From Butyrivibrio sp. LB2008 (GTDB taxonomy: Bacteria; Bacillota; Clostridia; Lachnospirales; Lachnospiraceae): 64,000 nt of DNA. This document shows positions 26,443 to 35,382 of the stretch, in pieces. Made by a program: the position numbers and the translations under genes. Location: the NCBI RefSeq assembly GCF_000621565.1, contig NZ_JHXZ01000012.1, positions 186,001 to 250,000 on the forward strand. Reading direction: 5' to 3'. The notes under the pieces are model-generated. The model was given only the letters and a program-made list of their open reading frames with translations, was not told where the DNA came from and did no database searches. The stretch's first letter is position 1, and the number at the start of each line of letters is the position of its first letter.

Positions 26443-26586
26443 ATGAGTGATAAGAAGTTTTTTGGAATGCTTTTTGCGGTGATCGCAGTTGGGCTACTTA
26501 TAACTGCAGCCCATGCTGCGTATGTTTACTATGCATATACCAATTCATCTATTATTTATTTCATTTCTAAGGAGCTCTGGCTATGA
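26443..26586 (+). CDS. 47-residue single-pass membrane protein
   Basis: MSDKKFFGMLFAVIAV begins one hydrophobic segment that runs to about residue 30, followed by a Tyr/Ile-rich tail. AAGGAG lies 8 bases before ATG 26443, and the stop overlaps the next start by ATGA, so it is embedded in a tightly coupled chain with the PstS-like gene. Function unknown. Confidence 0.65.
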   Translation: MSDKKFFGMLFAVIAVGLLITAAHAAYVYYAYTNSSIIYFISKELWL

Positions 26587-27560
26587 AAAAGCGACTTCTT
26601 ATTCTTTTTTGTGCAGTGTTTTTTCTGGCATTAAATCTCTTTTTATATGTGACGGTGACAAGGAGGCTTGGCAATAACTACAGCGGAGCGACACAGCTGA
26701 AAATGGTTGATGTTTCAAAATTCCTTCCCTTTGAGGAAGATTCCCTGCTTGCAAGAACGGGAGCATCGATACATTTTTCAGAAGGTGACGATCTGCCTGT
26801 CCTTGACGGTGCGGCTGCGCTGGTCCCTGTTTATGCTTCCGTTATCGACAATATTTACCCAGAGGGCTGCGTTACATATGAAGGCGGAAGCTTTTCGGAT
26901 GATAATAAGTATGGAGAAAACTTTGCCGATGACAGTGCGATGAAATACCAAAATACCATACGCGGCTTCGATGCTGTGGTTGACGGATCGGTCGATCTTT
27001 TTTTCACCGCGCATCCATCTGAAGAACAGATGAATACTGCAAAAGAGAAGGGAGTGGAGCTTGAGATAGTACCTGTGGGGCTTGAGGCCTTTGTCTTTTT
27101 CGTAAATAAGAATAATCCTGTGGATGGCCTTACAGCCGATCAGATCCGCAAGATTTACAGAGGTGAGATCACGAACTGGAAAGAGGTCGGCGGACCGGCC
27201 AAAGCCATAAATCCGCTTACCAGGATCAAGGGCTCGGGAAGCCAGACTATGATGGATAAATTCATGGAAAATGATATTCATCCGTCAAAAAATGTGTTTT
27301 CTATTTTGGGAGCTTCAATAGGCTATTCTTTCCGCTATTATCTCTCAGGAATGGTGGCTGACAATAACGTGAAGATGCTGGCAATAGACGGTGTCTTTCC
27401 TGATTCCGAAAATATCAAAAACGGCAGCTATCCGCTGACTGTAAATTTCTATGTGGTCTACAGAAAAGACAATACTAATGAGAATGTAAAAAAGCTCGTA
27501 GACTGGCTTCTTAGTGAAGAAGGTAAGCGGATGATAGAAGCATGCGGGTATGAGGCTTGA
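26583..27560 (+). CDS. PstS-like phosphate-binding protein, membrane anchored
   Basis: A 325-residue substrate-binding protein of the PstS/PBP-like group. An N-terminal hydrophobic segment (LLILFCAVFFLALNLFLYV) acts as signal or anchor; no lipobox Cys is seen. Two-lobed binding-protein motifs are present: LTADQIRKIYRGEITNWKEV and IKGSGSQTMMDKF. In PstS the Ser/Thr-rich GSG loop binds phosphate. No Pst permease genes are adjacent, so it may be a sensor or accessory protein instead of part of a transporter. It overlaps the preceding 47-residue gene. Confidence 0.8.
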   Translation: MKKRLLILFCAVFFLALNLFLYVTVTRRLGNNYSGATQLKMVDVSKFLPFEEDSLLARTGASIHFSEGDDLPVLDGAAALVPVYASVIDNIYPEGCVTYEGGSFSDDNKYGENFADDSAMKYQNTIRGFDAVVDGSVDLFFTAHPSEEQMNTAKEKGVELEIVPVGLEAFVFFVNKNNPVDGLTADQIRKIYRGEITNWKEVGGPAKAINPLTRIKGSGSQTMMDKFMENDIHPSKNVFSILGASIGYSFRYYLSGMVADNNVKMLAIDGVFPDSENIKNGSYPLTVNFYVVYRKDNTNENVKKLVDWLLSEEGKRMIEACGYEA

Positions 27561-27604
27561 CAAATACTCTGTTGCAAAATACAATAAGTTGTTGAATAAA
27601 GATT

Positions 27605-27845
27605 AAAATGCTATGAAGGTGTGGGCTACGCCCAAGATGTTATGCTACATGGTTCAGAGAATGGGAGTCATCGGCTGGAAGCTTCCTACTACGGGTATAT
27701 ACGGAACATTCGCACCGGAGCAGTCCTTCTGAAGGCTATTATTTTATCGTGCTTGTAGGTTGGATCGTTTTGTCTACGTTACAGATATAATGAGTGTCCG
27801 TACATAAATATATATGACGGGAACTTGGGTGGTACCGCGATAATT
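27605..27845 (+). promoter_or_regulatory. T-box leader (phenylalanine)
   Basis: The T-box itself is AACTTGGGTGGTACCGCG (27822-27839), which binds the uncharged tRNA 3' end. Upstream is a stem I region with an AGAGAATGGGAG purine bulge, and the likely specifier codon is TTC (27709-27711) within GGAACATTCGCACC, fitting Phe and the downstream pheS. Uncharged tRNA-Phe would stabilise the antiterminator and allow pheS expression. The 5' end is estimated. Confidence 0.93.
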
Positions 27846-27847
27846 TC

Positions 27848-27888
27848 GTCCCATGTGTTAATTACTAACACTTGGGACTTATTTTTTT
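27848..27888 (+). terminator. T-box terminator
   Basis: GTCCCA-GTGTTA pairs with TAACAC-TGGGAC (27848-27878), followed by TTATTTTTTT. Confidence 0.93.
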
Positions 27889-27900
27889 AGGAGGAAAAAA

Positions 27901-28923
27901 ATGATTAGTGAACAGCTGGACAAAATCCGTGAAGAAGCCCTGAAGCAGATTAAAGGATCTGACGGACTCGAGAAATTGAACGAGATCAGAGTCAACTTCC
28001 TTGGTAAAAAGGGTGAACTTACAAGCATCTTAAAGAGCATGAAGGACGTAGCTCCCGAGGACAGACCAAAAGTTGGTCAGCTTGTAAACGAGACAAGAGA
28101 GGCAATCGAGAAAGTTCTTGAAGAGACCAAGAGCAAAATGGAAGCTGCCGTTAGAGATGCCAAGCTCAAAGCTGAAGTCATCGACGTTACACTTCCTGCA
28201 AAGAAGAACAAAGTTGGACACTGTCATCCGAATACAATCGCTCTTGAAGAGGTAGAGAGAATCTTTACCGGAATGGGATATGAAGTGGTTGAAGGACCTG
28301 AAGTTGAGAAGGATTATTACAACTTCGAGGCTCTCAATATTCCCGCAGATCATCCCGCAAAGGACGAGCAGGATACATTCTATATTAACGGAGATCTTCT
28401 CCTTAGAACTCAGACATCTTCAACACAGGTGCATGAGATGGAAAAGGGCAAGCTCCCTATCAAGATGATCGCTCCCGGAAGAGTATTCCGTGCAGATGAA
28501 GTTGATGCTACACATTCACCTTCATTCCACCAGGTTGAAGGTCTTGTTATAGACAAGAATGTTACATTTGCAGATCTTAAGGGAACTCTTGCAGAGTTCG
28601 CCAAGCAGCTCTTCGGACCTGAGACAAAGACAAAGTTCAGACCTCACCACTTCCCGTTCACAGAGCCTTCTGCCGAGATGGACGTAAGCTGCTTTAAGTG
28701 TGGCGGAAAGGGATGCCGTTTCTGTAAAGGCGAGGGCTGGATCGAGATCCTCGGATGCGGAATGGTTCATCCTCACGTTCTTGAGATGAGCGGAATCGAC
28801 CCCAACGAGTACACAGGCTTTGCATTCGGTGTAGGCCTTGAGAGAATCGCACTTCTCAAATACGAGATCGATGATATGCGCCTTCTCTATGAGAATGATA
28901 TACGTTTCCTTAATCAGTTTTAG
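27901..28923 (+). CDS. pheS: Phenylalanyl-tRNA synthetase alpha subunit
   Basis: A 340-residue class II synthetase subunit: N-terminal coiled-coil (1-90), motif 2 block ([21 protein letters not shown]) and motif 3 ([13 protein letters not shown]). It forms an alpha2-beta2 enzyme with PheT, charging tRNA-Phe. Controlled by the T-box upstream. Unusually, pheT does not follow directly: 278 bases with a dispersed hairpin repeat lie between the two. Confidence 0.97.
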   Translation: MISEQLDKIREEALKQIKGSDGLEKLNEIRVNFLGKKGELTSILKSMKDVAPEDRPKVGQLVNETREAIEKVLEETKSKMEAAVRDAKLKAEVIDVTLPAKKNKVGHCHPNTIALEEVERIFTGMGYEVVEGPEVEKDYYNFEALNIPADHPAKDEQDTFYINGDLLLRTQTSSTQVHEMEKGKLPIKMIAPGRVFRADEVDATHSPSFHQVEGLVIDKNVTFADLKGTLAEFAKQLFGPETKTKFRPHHFPFTEPSAEMDVSCFKCGGKGCRFCKGEGWIEILGCGMVHPHVLEMSGIDPNEYTGFAFGVGLERIALLKYEIDDMRLLYENDIRFLNQF

Positions 28924-29155
28924 CGATATAGGGATTCATGTACATTCAATGCTGTGCTTGCACAAAGCATTGAATGTATATGAAGACCGAACGGAAATGA
29001 GGAAAAAAGATATGCGAATGAAATGAGCATGTCGATTTCCGAGGCTAGTAGTACTTAACGAGGAACGAGTTTAGTACTACTCCCACAGAGTGATTTCCGC
29101 AGGATTGCGAGAGCGAAGCGGAGCAATCCGTATATCGCGAAAACTTACCAGCGCA
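28924..29155. repeat. Composite hairpin repeat between pheS and pheT (copy 1)
   Basis: Starts at the pheS stop with GATATAGGG. Three hairpins follow: TACATTCAATGCT (28941-28953) with AGCATTGAATGTA; AGTAGTACT (29047-29055) with AGTACTACT (29073-29081); GGATTGC (29102-29108) with GCAATCC (29123-29129), then GTATATCGCG. A relative with the same order of parts, including GAAC-G/A-ATGAGGAA and the last hairpin, lies at 56819-56985. No promoter consensus was obvious within it. Confidence 0.8.
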
Positions 29156-29201
29156 GCAACAAATATATCGATTATCTTTTTATATAAACAGGAGAAAAAA
29201 T

Positions 29202-31625
29202 ATGAATTCATCAAAATCATGGATTAAAGCATATGTGCCGGATCTTTCATGCACCGATCAGGAATTCTTCGATGATATGACACTTTCCGGAACAAAGACT
29301 GAAACATATACAGCACTTGATAAGAACCTTGAGAAGATCGTTGTCGGCCAGATCAAGACAATCGAGCAGCATCCCGACGCAGATAAGCTTGTTATCTGCC
29401 AGGTTGACATCGGAAAAGAAACAATCCAGATCGTTACAGGTGCCAAGAATATGAAGGAAGGGGACAAGGTTCCCGTTGTTCTTGACGGCGGACGTGTTGC
29501 CGGAGGTCATGACGGAAGCCCGAATCCTGCAGAAGGAATCAAGATCAAGGCAGGAAAGCTCCGCGGAGTTCCAAGTGCAGGTATGATGTGCTCAATCGAG
29601 GAACTTGGCTCAACAAAGGATTTTTATCCCGAAGCTCCCGAAGACGGACTTTATATCTTCCCTGAAGATACAGAGGTTGGAGCTGATGCCGTTGAGGTTC
29701 TCGGCCTTCATGACACAGTATTCGAATTCGAAGTTACATCAAACCGTGTAGACTGCTACAGCATCCTTGGTCTTGCAAGAGAGGCAGCGGCTACATACAA
29801 GCTTCCTTTCAAAGCTCCCGTTGTTGAAGTTAAGGAAGACGGAAAAGGAAACGTAAAGGATTTCATCGATGTTGAGATCAAGGATACAGACCTTTGCTCA
29901 AACTACTGCGCAAGGGTTGCCACAGATATAAAGATCGCTCCTTCACCCGAATGGATGCAGAGAAGACTTGCAAGCGTAGGAATCAGACCTATCAACAACC
30001 TCGTAGATATCACAAACTACGTAATGATGGAATACGGTCAGCCTATGCATGCATATGACCTTTCAACAATCGCAGGAAACAAGATTGTTGTAAAAAGAGC
30101 TAAGGACGGCGAGACTTTCGTAACTCTCGACGGACAGGAGAGAAAGCTCGACAGCGAAGTTCTTATGATCTGCGATGCTGAGAAAGAAGTAGGACTTGCA
30201 GGTATCATGGGAGGTGAGAACTCCATGATCACTGATGACGTTAAGACAGTTCTTTTCGAGGCTGCAACATTTAACGGACCTAATATCAGAAAGTCCGCTA
30301 AGAGAGTGGGCCTTCGTACAGATGCTTCAGGATTCTTCGAAAAAGGTCTTGATCCCGCAAACGCACTTGATGCTATCAACCGTGCTTGCCAGCTTATCAA
30401 CGAGCTTGGCTGCGGTAAGGTTGTTCCGGGCGTAGTTCAGGTAGGACTTCCAATCAAGCCTTTGAAGAGATTTGCGCTTGAGGCAGATAAGATCAACAAC
30501 CTCCTCGGAACAGATATTTCCAAGGATGAGATGATCGAGATACTTAAGAGAGAAGAAGTTGAGTACGACAATAAGACTGATGAAGTTATCATCCCTTCTT
30601 TCCGTCAGGACCTCAACCAGATGTGCGATATCGCGGAAGAGATCGCAAGATTCTCAGGATATGACAAGATTCCTACAACTCTTCCCAAGACAAGCGCTAC
30701 AACAGGCGGTATCTCATTCAAGATGAGAGTTGAGAAGAAGGCAAGAGAAGTAGCGCAGTTCTGCGGATTCTCACAGGGATATACATATTCATTCGAGAGC
30801 CCCAAGGTATTTGATAAGCTTCTTTTACCCGAGGACGCAGTTGAAAGAAAGGCCATCAAGATCTCAAATCCTTTGGGAGAAGATTTCTCAATAATGAGAA
30901 CAATTTCCTTAAACGGAATGCTCACAAGCCTTGCAACCAACTATAACCGCAGAAACAAGGACGTTCGCCTCTATGAGATGGGCAACATCTATGTGGCAAA
31001 GAGTCTTCCTCTTACAGAGCTTCCAGATGAGAGAATGCAGCTCACACTCGGATTCTACGGAGACGGCGATTTCTACAGCATGAAGGGTGTTATCGAAGAG
31101 CTTCTTGACAGCGTAAATATGCTTGATAAGGTTGAATACGATCCTAATGCAGGCAAGTCATTCCTTCATCCCGGAAGACAGGCAAATGTCATTTATGATG
31201 GCGAAGTTATCGGTTATCTCGGTGAAGTTCATCCTGCGGTATGCGATAACTATGACATCGATACAAGAGTTTATGTTGCTGTTATTGATATGCCTGAGGT
31301 TGTTAAGTACGCTAAATTTGATACAATATATACAGGAATTGCCAAGTTCCCCGCAGTTACAAGAGATATCTCAATGGTAGTACCTAAGGAAGTTCTTGCA
31401 GGTGATATCGAGAAGATGATCCGTCAGCGTGGTGGCAAGAAACTTGAAGAATTAACACTCTTTGACATTTACGAAGGTTCACAGATCAAAGAGGGATTTA
31501 AGTCTATGGCTTATTCTCTTTTGTTCAGAGATAAAGAAAAGACAATGGAAGATGATGAGATCAACTCAGCAATGAAGAAAATACTTAAAGGCTTGCAGGA
31601 TCTTGGCATAGAACTTCGTTCATAA
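29202..31625 (+). CDS. pheT: Phenylalanyl-tRNA synthetase beta subunit
   Basis: An 807-residue subunit with the standard order: tRNA-binding EMAP-like domain (VVGQIKTIEQHPDADKL), B3/B4 editing domain, B5 domain, catalytic-like core, and the C-terminal FDX anticodon-binding domain (FPAVTRDISMVVP). ATG 29202 follows AGGAG. Full length. It depends on read-through from pheS across the repeat, or on an unseen promoter. Confidence 0.97.
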   Translation: MNSSKSWIKAYVPDLSCTDQEFFDDMTLSGTKTETYTALDKNLEKIVVGQIKTIEQHPDADKLVICQVDIGKETIQIVTGAKNMKEGDKVPVVLDGGRVAGGHDGSPNPAEGIKIKAGKLRGVPSAGMMCSIEELGSTKDFYPEAPEDGLYIFPEDTEVGADAVEVLGLHDTVFEFEVTSNRVDCYSILGLAREAAATYKLPFKAPVVEVKEDGKGNVKDFIDVEIKDTDLCSNYCARVATDIKIAPSPEWMQRRLASVGIRPINNLVDITNYVMMEYGQPMHAYDLSTIAGNKIVVKRAKDGETFVTLDGQERKLDSEVLMICDAEKEVGLAGIMGGENSMITDDVKTVLFEAATFNGPNIRKSAKRVGLRTDASGFFEKGLDPANALDAINRACQLINELGCGKVVPGVVQVGLPIKPLKRFALEADKINNLLGTDISKDEMIEILKREEVEYDNKTDEVIIPSFRQDLNQMCDIAEEIARFSGYDKIPTTLPKTSATTGGISFKMRVEKKAREVAQFCGFSQGYTYSFESPKVFDKLLLPEDAVERKAIKISNPLGEDFSIMRTISLNGMLTSLATNYNRRNKDVRLYEMGNIYVAKSLPLTELPDERMQLTLGFYGDGDFYSMKGVIEELLDSVNMLDKVEYDPNAGKSFLHPGRQANVIYDGEVIGYLGEVHPAVCDNYDIDTRVYVAVIDMPEVVKYAKFDTIYTGIAKFPAVTRDISMVVPKEVLAGDIEKMIRQRGGKKLEELTLFDIYEGSQIKEGFKSMAYSLLFRDKEKTMEDDEINSAMKKILKGLQDLGIELRS

Positions 31626-31655
31626 GAAAAAGATTTATTTAAAGAGGTACATAAT

Positions 31656-33161
31656 ATGAATAAGAAGAATGTATGGACAACCTATAACCGTACACAGCTC
31701 AAGGAATGCGATAAGTTCGCTGATAATTACAAGAAATTCCTTGATAATTCCAAGACAGAGCGCGAAGCAGTTGACACAATAGTTAATGAAATCGAGGATG
31801 AGGGTTATGTAGAGCTTAGTAAGCTCATTAACTCAAATACCAAGCTTAAAAAGGGTGATAAGGTCTATTCGGTACTGATGAACAAGACCATTATTATGTT
31901 CAAGATAGGATCTGAGCCTTTGGAAAAAGGACTTAATATCCTCGGAGCACATATAGATTCTCCGAGGCTTGATGTTAAGCAGAATCCTTTGTATGAGGAC
32001 AACGGGATTGCTTATCTTGATACCCATTACTACGGCGGTATCAAGAAGTATCAGTTCGTGACAATACCCCTTGCTCTTCACGGAGTTGTTGTGAAAAAAG
32101 ACGGAACGACAGTTATTTTAAATGTCGGTGAAGATGAGGATGATCCTGTATTCTTCATTTCAGATATTCTCATTCATCTTGCAAGCGATCAGATGGGCAA
32201 GAAGGCATCAAACGTGATAGAGGGCGAAGCCCTTGACCTTGTTATAGGTAACAGACCGTTTGTTGTCGAGGGAAAAGAGAAATCTGAAGAAAAAGAAAAT
32301 GAAAAGAATTCAAAGCTTACAGAGGGTGAGCAGTACGCCGTTAAAGCCGAAAAAGAGGAAAAGGCTGAGACAGGTAAGCTTTCCGGAGCTGTAAGAAGAG
32401 GAATCGTTGCACTTTTATATGATCTGTACGGAATCGAGGAGGAAGACTTCCTCTCTGCAGAGCTTGAGATCGTTCCTGCAGGAAAGAGCAGAGATGCAGG
32501 TTTTGACAGATCAATGATCCTTGGATACGGACATGATGACAGAGTATGTGCATATCCTTCAGCACGTGCGCTTGTTGAAGCGGGCGATCTTAAGAGAACA
32601 GGATGCTGTATTCTTGTTGATAAAGAAGAGATAGGAAGCGTCGGCGCAACAGGTATGGCTTCAAGATTCTTTGAAAATACCGTTGCAGAGCTTATTGCTC
32701 TTACAAATAAAAGCTATGACGATCTTAAACTCAGAAGATGCCTTGCCAATTCATGCATGCTCTCATCTGATGTAAGCGCAGCTTTCGATCCCAATTTTGC
32801 TTCTGTATTTGAAAAGAAGAACAGTGCATTCCTTGGCTTTGGACCAGTATTTAACAAGTACAACGGCTCACGCGGAAAGTATTCTTCAAATGATGCAAAT
32901 GCAGAGTACATTGCTGCAGTAAGAAAAGTATATGACGACGCCGGCGTATTGTTCCAGACAGCCGAGCTTGGTAAGGTAGATGCGGGCGGCGGCGGAACAA
33001 TCGCTTATATTCTTGCTGAATATGGCATGAATGTTATCGATTCCGGTGTTGCAGTACTTAATATGCACTCACCTTGCGAAGTAATAAGCAAAGCAGATCT
33101 CTATGAGTCTCTCAGAGGATATATCGCTTTCCTTGAGAACATGGATTTTTGCAATGAATAA
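31656..33161 (+). CDS. M18 family aminopeptidase
   Basis: A 501-residue zinc aminopeptidase. Metal and catalytic motifs: GAHIDSPRLD (near 90), GHDDRVCAY, DKEEIGSVG and the C-terminal MHSPCEVISKADL. M18 enzymes remove acidic or neutral N-terminal residues and form large dodecamers in the cytoplasm. A Glu/Lys-rich insert (about 205-240) is unusual and probably an exposed loop. It sits 30 bases after pheT and 29 before queA, suggesting one transcript. Confidence 0.93.
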   Translation: MNKKNVWTTYNRTQLKECDKFADNYKKFLDNSKTEREAVDTIVNEIEDEGYVELSKLINSNTKLKKGDKVYSVLMNKTIIMFKIGSEPLEKGLNILGAHIDSPRLDVKQNPLYEDNGIAYLDTHYYGGIKKYQFVTIPLALHGVVVKKDGTTVILNVGEDEDDPVFFISDILIHLASDQMGKKASNVIEGEALDLVIGNRPFVVEGKEKSEEKENEKNSKLTEGEQYAVKAEKEEKAETGKLSGAVRRGIVALLYDLYGIEEEDFLSAELEIVPAGKSRDAGFDRSMILGYGHDDRVCAYPSARALVEAGDLKRTGCCILVDKEEIGSVGATGMASRFFENTVAELIALTNKSYDDLKLRRCLANSCMLSSDVSAAFDPNFASVFEKKNSAFLGFGPVFNKYNGSRGKYSSNDANAEYIAAVRKVYDDAGVLFQTAELGKVDAGGGGTIAYILAEYGMNVIDSGVAVLNMHSPCEVISKADLYESLRGYIAFLENMDFCNE

Positions 33162-33190
33162 AAAGAACTTTTTTTAGAAAGTAAGATATT

Positions 33191-34249
33191 ATGTCAGAAA
33201 CTACACAGCTCGGACTATCGACCGCGGACTATTTCTTTGATCTTCCGCAGGAACTTATAGCTCAGGACCCTCTTGAAAAGAGAGATGAGTGCAGACTTCT
33301 TGTTATAGACAAAGAAACAGGAAAGACAGATCATAAGATATTCAGCGATATCATTGATTATCTTGAGCCCGGCGACTGCCTTGTCCTTAATAATACAAAG
33401 GTTATTCCCGCAAGACTTCTTGGGGAAAAGGAGGGTACAGGCGCAGCGGTCGAGATCCTTCTTCTTAAGAGAAAAGAAAATGATGTATGGGAAACTTTGG
33501 TAAAACCCGGAAAGAAACTTCGTCCCGGTGCAAGAGTTTCTTTTGGCGGAGGAATCCTTACCGCTGAGATCCTTGATATAGTGGAAGACGGCAACAGACT
33601 TGTCAAATTCTACTATGACGGAATCTGGGAAGAGGTGCTCGACAGATTAGGAGAGATGCCGCTTCCTCCTTACATCACACACAAACTCAAAGATAAGAAC
33701 ATGTATCAGACTATCTATGCCAAATATGAAGGCTCAGCGGCAGCGCCGACAGCGGGGCTTCATTTTACCGACGATCTTCTTAAAAAGATTGCCGATAAGG
33801 GCATAGATATGGCTTTTGTTACACTTCACGTTGGTCTTGGAACTTTCAGACCCGTTAAGGTTACAAATGTCAAAGAACATCATATGCACACTGAGTGGTA
33901 TCAGGTTACCGCTGAGGCAGCAGAGAAGATAAACAGGGCAAAAGAAAACGGACACAGAGTTATCTGCGTCGGAACAACGAGCTGCAGAACAATCGAGAGT
34001 GCCGCAGGTGAAGACGGCAGACTTTCCGAGTGCAGCGGGGATACATCAATCTTTATCTATCCCGGTTATAAGTTCAAAGTTCTCGACTGCCTTATCACAA
34101 ATTTCCATCTTCCTGAGTCGACACTCGTAATGCTTGTTGCGGCTCTTGCGGGAAGAGAGAATATTCTTGCGGCATATGAGGAAGCTATAAAGGAAAGATA
34201 CAGATTCTTTTCATTTGGAGATGCGTGCTTTATCACGGACAAGATGTAA
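33191..34249 (+). CDS. queA: S-adenosylmethionine:tRNA ribosyltransferase-isomerase
   Basis: A 352-residue QueA, which makes epoxyqueuosine in the anticodon of certain tRNAs. Family blocks: [37 protein letters not shown] and [10 protein letters not shown]. Length is typical. The ribosome site (GAAAGTAAG) is weak. No other queuosine genes are in the window. Confidence 0.95.
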   Translation: MSETTQLGLSTADYFFDLPQELIAQDPLEKRDECRLLVIDKETGKTDHKIFSDIIDYLEPGDCLVLNNTKVIPARLLGEKEGTGAAVEILLLKRKENDVWETLVKPGKKLRPGARVSFGGGILTAEILDIVEDGNRLVKFYYDGIWEEVLDRLGEMPLPPYITHKLKDKNMYQTIYAKYEGSAAAPTAGLHFTDDLLKKIADKGIDMAFVTLHVGLGTFRPVKVTNVKEHHMHTEWYQVTAEAAEKINRAKENGHRVICVGTTSCRTIESAAGEDGRLSECSGDTSIFIYPGYKFKVLDCLITNFHLPESTLVMLVAALAGRENILAAYEEAIKERYRFFSFGDACFITDKM

Positions 34250-34274
34250 TTGTTTTAGGCTCGGGAGAGCGTGA

Positions 34275-35135
34275 ATGACACAAAAGAAAGACAAGAATGG
34301 ATTAACTGAAAAAGAATTCCTTAAGGAATATAAAGCCGGAGATTATGACAGACCGTCTGTCACGGCTGATATTTTGGTACTTGGTGCAAGCGCCGATCTG
34401 CGGACTTTGAAGATTCTTCTGGTAAAAAGAGATGAACACCCTTATCTGGATCGGTGGGCATTGCCCGGAGGCTTTGTTCATGGGGATGAGACAGCTTTTC
34501 AGGCTGCACAAAGAAAACTTTCTAATGAGACGGGGCTTGAAGGCGTATATCTTGATCAGATCTATACTTTTACAAGACCGGACAGAGATCCCAGGACACG
34601 CGTTATGACTATCGCTTACCTTGCGCTTGTTTCCGATACGAGCGATGATATGCTCCGCGGAGTAACTTGTGCGGGACTTGGCGAGGCCACCGGCGGAGTT
34701 AGGGATGCCGCATGGTTTGATCTTGTGATTGACCAAGGCAGTATAAGTTTTACCAATGCTGAAAGAAATGTATCTATTGAATATTCCATCGAGAACAAGA
34801 GGTTCAAGAACGGAAGGATATTCTATGAGAACTGGGTTTCGAGTCTTAAAAGCAAGGAAGAGCTTGCTTTTGATCACATCGAGATCATTATAGAATCATT
34901 TATTAAGCTTAAAGCGGAATTTGAGCATACGGATCTTGCCTTTAATATGATGGGAGATACGTTTACTTTGCCGGATCTTCAGGCTTTATATGAACTTGTT
35001 CTTGGAAAAAAACTGTATAAAACGAACTTCAGAGCAATGGTGGCACCAAAGGTCGATGCTACCGGAGCAAAGATGAAGTCAATCAGCAGCAACAAAATGT
35101 CTGCTGAGTACCGCTATAAAGAGGCTGCGCACTGA
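34275..35135 (+). CDS. nrtR: NrtR-like Nudix transcriptional regulator
   Basis: A 286-residue protein with a Nudix domain and a C-terminal winged helix. The Nudix box reads GGFVHGDETAFQAAQRKLSNETG: the catalytic REUxEE is changed (K and N in place of two Glu), so hydrolysis is probably lost while ADP-ribose binding may remain. The C-terminus (FTLPDLQALYELVLGKKL to TNFRAM) fits the NrtR winged helix. NrtR represses NAD-metabolism genes and is released by ADP-ribose. Downstream are an SPFH gene and an NAD-kinase-like gene, known from comparative genomics as NrtR-regulated partners. Confidence 0.88.
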   Translation: MTQKKDKNGLTEKEFLKEYKAGDYDRPSVTADILVLGASADLRTLKILLVKRDEHPYLDRWALPGGFVHGDETAFQAAQRKLSNETGLEGVYLDQIYTFTRPDRDPRTRVMTIAYLALVSDTSDDMLRGVTCAGLGEATGGVRDAAWFDLVIDQGSISFTNAERNVSIEYSIENKRFKNGRIFYENWVSSLKSKEELAFDHIEIIIESFIKLKAEFEHTDLAFNMMGDTFTLPDLQALYELVLGKKLYKTNFRAMVAPKVDATGAKMKSISSNKMSAEYRYKEAAH

Positions 35136-35153
35136 TTCGGTGTGTGGCCTTTA

Positions 35154-35285
35154 GTTACGTCCTGCCACAGAGGGATATATTCGGAAATTCGCTGTGTACG
35201 TCTGCGGTGTGATTTTCTGAAGTTTATAAAAAAGCAAATGCCTCATTTCACGTTGTTCAGAACAATCGGCATTTGCTTTTTTATT
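35154..35285. repeat. Half copy of the nested palindromic element
   Basis: Homologous to 21406-21515: shared TACGTC/CCC, GCCACA-AGG-ATAT-TTCGG, CGCTGTGTACGTCT and the apical loop CACGTTGTTCAGA. The apical stem is AAAAAAGCAAATGCC with GGCATTTGCTTTTTT, different in sequence from the other copy but still perfectly paired. The right outer arm is absent. The apical hairpin ends in T-runs and can terminate nrtR. Confidence 0.88.
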
Positions 35286-35293
35286 TTTTATGT

Positions 35294-35362
35294 TGACAAA
35301 GTAGCAAAATGCTACTAATATATATTCAAAGATAAGAAAGTAGTAAATAACTACCGAATATA
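35294..35362 (+). promoter_or_regulatory. Promoter and two operator-like palindromes of the SPFH operon
   Basis: TTGACA (35294-35299), 17 bases, TAATAT (35317-35322). The spacer is filled by the palindrome AGTAGCA-AAA-TGCTACT (35301-35317), and a second palindrome GTAGT-AAATA-ACTAC lies about 25 bases downstream of the -10 box. Both share GTAG...CTAC ends. Position suggests repressor sites, most simply for the NrtR protein encoded next door; that is inference. Confidence 0.82.
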
Positions 35363-35382
35363 AAAAGAAGGAGAAAAGCAGT

